Shown piece by piece: positions 60,843-64,000 of a stretch of DNA of 64,000 nucleotides. Origin of the DNA: S139-23 sp047639315 (lineage in GTDB: Bacteria; Planctomycetota; GCA-002687715; DRQF01); the NCBI GenBank assembly GCA_047639315.1, contig JBLINQ010000003.1:21300-85299 (forward strand), in the 5' to 3' direction. Position 1 is the first letter of the stretch, and every line of letters begins with the position of its first letter. The translations under genes and the position numbers were made by a program. The notes under the pieces are model-generated. The model was not told where the DNA came from. It ran no database searches and saw only the letters and a program-made list of their open reading frames with translations.

Positions 60843-62462
60843 CTATGATCCAATCATTTTCTTGATTCGATCGAGGTCGGCACGATTGACTTCATCAAGC
60901 TCAGCCTCTTTGATTTGATCAACAATGGCTCGGCAGACCCGTCTCTCCATGCCACCTTTTTGGCTCAAGCCACGAAGAATCGCGATGCGATCAGAACTGT
61001 CAAGGCGTTTGATTCTCTTGATCTTTTGCTCGAGTTGCAGCTCATGGATTCGAGATAAAGGTGACAAGATATCGATGCATCTTTGGTAGCGCGGATCATC
61101 TTCGCCTTCATGAGACTTGGCTGCATCAAAGTTGGCCATCGCCAGGACAAAGCGCGACTCATGTTTGCCGTGACGAAATCGAACGAGGGGTTGCAAGCAA
61201 CTGATCGCTAAGTCTGGTGTGCCATCCTTGATGAATTTCTTGGCTCGCTTTACCAGGGCCTCGTTGAGTCCATCGCGATCCTTGAGGCCGAGTAGGTGGA
61301 GGGCTGCATGGTCAATCTTGCCTTGGGCGAATCCTGCAGCGAGGTCCTTGCGCATCCTTTTCAGACTCGCCTCGGGCAACTTGAGATTGCTCGAGACCAA
61401 AACTTCTGAAAGCTCCATCCTCAGGTCTGTTTCAGGCGTGTCGATGAAGCGGGACAAAAGCAAGTCATCTCCGCCCTTCATGGTCAGCAGAGTACGCGCA
61501 GCAAAAGTCCTAATTCGCCGCCACTGATGATCGAGGTGTTCGCACAAGATGGGAACCGCCATTCGATCGCGGCGACGAGCCAATTCAGAGAGAGCGTATT
61601 CTCTCAAGCTTGCCCCGTCTCTTTCAGTCAGGGCCCGTAGTTCTTTTGCCGGTATTCTCGGCGTGCTCCAGGCCATGAGCACGTCCATGCTGGGCGCAGT
61701 GACGTCGCGGTTTTCCTTGCTCAGTAGATCATAGAGCCGGCAGCGATAGTCACCAATGCTCTCCGCGCTGGGTGTTTGAACCTCAAGCGCAGTGAGTGCA
61801 TGCCGCCTTACGCTTGGGACATCATTGGTTTCACCTAAATGAAGCAAGGCGTCCGGATCAATTTGAAACTTGAGGCGATGAACCATCTTGAGGCAAGTGA
61901 TAAGGCAATGGGCAGGAAGTCCTTCCGGCGGATCTGTGATCATCTTGCACAGAGCCTTCTCCAAAAACTTTTGTGCTGTCTTTGGGTAGCGCTGAAAATG
62001 CTCGGCGATAAAGAGGCTGGTGCCACGGGCTTCTTCCCACGTTGCATACGGCAATCGCTGGACCAGCATGCGTACAGCCCGCAACTGGTGGATTCCCGCT
62101 ACTGCTTTGATGTAGGCTCCGTTGCGCCAATGATCTTGGCCAGCATGTGCTTCTTCGATCGCTGCCAGTGCTGGGCCGCCGAACTTCCGCACAACACCAA
62201 CGGCCTGGTCTGCAATGCTCCCTTTCTCGTCAAGCAGGGCCACGATGTCAGGGAGAACGCTGGGATCTTTTGCATGGAGAAGGGCATCGAGAAAGTAGCT
62301 CTTGGCGTGTGTTGGAGACTCGCGCATGCCTTGGCGAAGCCCTTTTACCATGGGCGGCGTCAATGGACGGAGTCGGCCCAAAATCAGCGCCGCCGCGCAA
62401 CGAAGTTCGACGTCGTCGTCCTTGAGGATCTTCAGGATCTTGGCGATGGTGTCTGCGCTCAA
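60843..62462 (-). CDS. HEAT-repeat protein
   Basis: The 539-residue cytoplasmic protein has HEAT-like helical pairs throughout (VELRCAAALILGRLRPLTPPMVKGL, VPSVRRHALTALEVQTP, WRRIRTFAARTLLTMKGGDDLLLSRF). It has no signal peptide and no enzyme motif. Its TTG start overlaps the stop of the trmJ-like gene as TTGA, with GAGG 7 bases upstream, so translation is probably coupled to it. The genes trmJ-like, HEAT and Smr form a leftward operon, perhaps with RNA-related roles; that is inference. Confidence 0.8.
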   Translation of the reverse strand: MSADTIAKILKILKDDDVELRCAAALILGRLRPLTPPMVKGLRQGMRESPTHAKSYFLDALLHAKDPSVLPDIVALLDEKGSIADQAVGVVRKFGGPALAAIEEAHAGQDHWRNGAYIKAVAGIHQLRAVRMLVQRLPYATWEEARGTSLFIAEHFQRYPKTAQKFLEKALCKMITDPPEGLPAHCLITCLKMVHRLKFQIDPDALLHLGETNDVPSVRRHALTALEVQTPSAESIGDYRCRLYDLLSKENRDVTAPSMDVLMAWSTPRIPAKELRALTERDGASLREYALSELARRRDRMAVPILCEHLDHQWRRIRTFAARTLLTMKGGDDLLLSRFIDTPETDLRMELSEVLVSSNLKLPEASLKRMRKDLAAGFAQGKIDHAALHLLGLKDRDGLNEALVKRAKKFIKDGTPDLAISCLQPLVRFRHGKHESRFVLAMANFDAAKSHEGEDDPRYQRCIDILSPLSRIHELQLEQKIKRIKRLDSSDRIAILRGLSQKGGMERRVCRAIVDQIKEAELDEVNRADLDRIKKMIGS

Positions 62463-63253
62463 TCTTTGCCCTCGGTATTTGGAGTGTCACGCGAGTAGAA
62501 CTCTTGTTGCCGATTTGGCTCGGCTCGCCCAGCAATCATCTTGGCGACCCGGCGCACGAGGCCGTACAAGTGCCGTGCGTCTCTTGTCTGGATAGGTCCT
62601 AACTTAAGTAGTCGGCGAATACTGGATTCGATAGCCAGTTTATTTCCAGCGTGGAGGTATCCGGTCTCGGCGCAGCAAGTCAAAACCTCACTGTAGAGCC
62701 GCTGCCAATGTTCGCCGACAATGAGATCGCCAAAATCGCTCGAGGCAGTGACCGCTCTTTCGGTTGATTGCTGAAACAACTCGTACGAGACCAAGAGAAC
62801 GGCCTGCGCCAGGTTGATGCTGGCTCGATCTTCGCTGGTAGGGACCGAGAGGACTCGATGGCAAAGAGCGAGTTCTTCTTTAAAGAGCCCAAAATCCTCA
62901 CGTCCAAACAAGATGGCCACCTTGGAGGTTGCGGCGGTGTCGAGGATCTCGGGAGCGACGTCACGAGGTGTCATGGTTTCAGTTCGGTGACGTTCGCGGG
63001 CTGTCGTGCCAATGACGAGCGTGCGATCGGCGAGCGCTTCAGTCAGGGTCGAAACTTGGATGGCGTGATCGAGGATGTCGGCCGACCCAGGGGCCATGAG
63101 ACGACATTCATCGCTCTTAAGATCCATGGAGCCAACCACAATCATCTGATTCAGCCCCATGTTCTTCATGGCCCGTGCCGCAGAACCCACATTGAGCGGG
63201 CCTTTGGGTTCAACCAGAACGATCGCGATATTGTCGAGCGGATTCGCTCCCAT
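62459..63253 (-). CDS. trmJ: TrmJ-like SpoU-class RNA 2'-O-methyltransferase
   Basis: The 264-residue protein has the SPOUT knot motifs: VLVEPKGPLNVGSAARAMKNMG at the N-terminus, ILFGREDFGLFKEEL and ASINLAQAVLLVSYEL. A C-terminal helical tail follows (IESSIRRLLKLG). This best fits TrmJ, which 2'-O-methylates residue 32 of tRNA, although a related rRNA or tRNA target cannot be excluded. The ATG at 63253 begins the conserved domain and has AAGGA upstream; a longer frame to 63346 is not conserved. Confidence 0.88.
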   Translation of the reverse strand: MGANPLDNIAIVLVEPKGPLNVGSAARAMKNMGLNQMIVVGSMDLKSDECRLMAPGSADILDHAIQVSTLTEALADRTLVIGTTARERHRTETMTPRDVAPEILDTAATSKVAILFGREDFGLFKEELALCHRVLSVPTSEDRASINLAQAVLLVSYELFQQSTERAVTASSDFGDLIVGEHWQRLYSEVLTCCAETGYLHAGNKLAIESSIRRLLKLGPIQTRDARHLYGLVRRVAKMIAGRAEPNRQQEFYSRDTPNTEGKD

Positions 63254-63401
63254 GGGCTTTATATTGTCCTTTGTTGTGAACCACTTCGGGATTATTCTGA
63301 GTATCCAGCGGTGCTTGAGCGTCCATAGTACGGACAACCCACTCATATAGGGTTTTTTCGCATAATCCGCCCCTCAGCGGAAGCCCATCGGAGCCGAGGC
63401 T

Positions 63402-64000
63402 ATGACTAAGAACTTGCCGATCCTCATCCTGATTGCTGTTTTGAGCGGTACAAGCACGCTTGATCTTTGGGCGCAGAAACAAAAAAAATCGGCGCTATTC
63501 ACCCTGAAGAATGGCGAATCGATCGAAGGCGTGGTCATCAAGTCGAAGAAGGGCAAGCTCGAAGTACAGACTTGGTTGGGCACCAGGATCATTCCGGAGC
63601 GGATGATCATAGCCCGACGAGGAATCAATAAAGTCCGTGAGGCCTATCGCAAAGAGCTGCAGTCAATTGACGCCAAGAAGATCACGGACCACGTGAAACT
63701 TGCCCGCTGGTGTCTGGCCCGAGGGTTTACTTCGGGGTTTGCAGCTGAATTGGATGTAATCCTGCGGCTTGATCCCGGCAACATTTTCGCCTGGGGCCTC
63801 ATCACCAAGATGTCTCCAGTCTATCGTTTTGCCAAAGCCAACCGCCAACCTCGCGACAAACCACGTTGGGCACGAAAAGAAGTCGACTTGCTTTACGCTG
63901 CCGCGAAAAACCAGAGCTTTCTAGGTGCCGCCATGATCCGGGCGAAGTTAGACGGCCTGTCTGATGACATTCAACTCAACGAAGCCATCAAATTCGCCGC
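63402..64000 (+). CDS. Secreted protein with planctomycete-type helical repeats, C-terminus cut by window edge
   Basis: The frame from the ATG at 63402 stays open to the right edge (about 199 codons visible). It begins with a signal peptide (LPILILIAVLSGTSTLDLWAQ), then ALFTLKNGESIEGVVIKSKKGKLEVQT, a short beta region. HVKLARWCLARGFTSGFAAELDVILRLDPGNIFAW follows, a helical motif that I have seen in many planctomycete secreted proteins. It diverges from trmJ across about 150 bp. Function unknown. Confidence 0.75.
   Translation, partial: MTKNLPILILIAVLSGTSTLDLWAQKQKKSALFTLKNGESIEGVVIKSKKGKLEVQTWLGTRIIPERMIIARRGINKVREAYRKELQSIDAKKITDHVKLARWCLARGFTSGFAAELDVILRLDPGNIFAWGLITKMSPVYRFAKANRQPRDKPRWARKEVDLLYAAAKNQSFLGAAMIRAKLDGLSDDIQLNEAIKFA

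Noticed and set aside
1..64000. Mobile elements, CRISPR arrays, tRNA or rRNA genes
   Set aside because: No transposase or integrase, regularly spaced repeats, tRNA cloverleaf or rRNA segments were recognised by reading; a tool-based search could still find something small.

Overview
The window looks like chromosomal DNA of an uncultured or poorly known member of the Planctomycetota, or a close PVC-type lineage. This is inferred from the gene style, not from a marker gene. There are ECF sigma factors, one of them fused to an extracytoplasmic carboxypeptidase-regulatory-like tail. There are many Ser/Thr kinase, FHA and PP2C proteins, secreted TPR and HEAT proteins, EF-hand/redoxin proteins, monomeric isocitrate dehydrogenase, and an MglA-type GTPase with roadblock partners. 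Base composition is moderate (mid-50s % G+C by eye). No rRNA, tRNA, CRISPR array, insertion sequence or phage gene was recognised. Coding density is high, with many 4-bp overlaps (ATGA, TTGA, TAATG).

Layout. 1-727 (-): start-proximal part of a secreted protein that runs off the left edge. 728-1563: long intergenic stretch with a strong terminator and perhaps one short transcript. 1564-7466 (+): eight-gene run encoding a TPR-roadblock protein, a roadblock protein, a tail-anchored MglA-like GTPase, a second roadblock protein, a NuoE-like [2Fe-2S] protein, an ECF sigma/anti-sigma pair and a YcgN-like cysteine-cluster protein. 7496-10468 (-): membrane-spanning sigma factor. 10612-18882: scramblase-like protein behind a structured leader, pcnB, icd, an SGNH hydrolase and a glycosyltransferase-TPR protein. 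19023-30748: phosphosignalling island (phosphoesterase, FHA protein with a possible degenerate tubulin-like domain, PP2C, two-TM kinase-FHA, FHA-TM, kinase-pseudokinase, secreted Ig-like protein, GT-C enzyme). 30908-39516: oligopeptide-type binding protein, histidine kinase/response regulator pair behind a Pho-box-like array, and a large secreted HEAT protein. 39695-45813: iodotyrosine-deiodinase-like flavoprotein converging on a glycolate oxidase operon (acyl-CoA ligase, glcD, glcE, glcF). 45896-54721: secreted Arg/Asn/Gly-rich protein, site-2 protease, cN-II-type nucleotidase, UbiE/MenG-type methyltransferase, AlkD-like repair protein, glutaredoxin-like protein, TPR protein and lipoprotein. 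54791-56700: TPP riboswitch and thiC. 56957-58168: EF-hand/deiodinase-like selenoprotein. 58281-64000: secreted protein, sulfotransferase, Smr protein, HEAT protein, TrmJ-like methyltransferase and a partial secreted protein.

The most exciting element is at 56957-58168. An apparent EF-hand gene stops at an in-frame UGA exactly where vertebrate iodothyronine deiodinases carry selenocysteine. The same frame then continues for 143 codons of deiodinase-like sequence, and a SECIS-like hairpin sits just behind the UGA. About 17 kb away lies a close homologue of iodotyrosine deiodinase with its substrate-binding Glu-Tyr-Lys residues present. The second candidate for an undescribed system is the GTPase/three-roadblock/NuoE-like/ECF-sigma run at 1564-7131.
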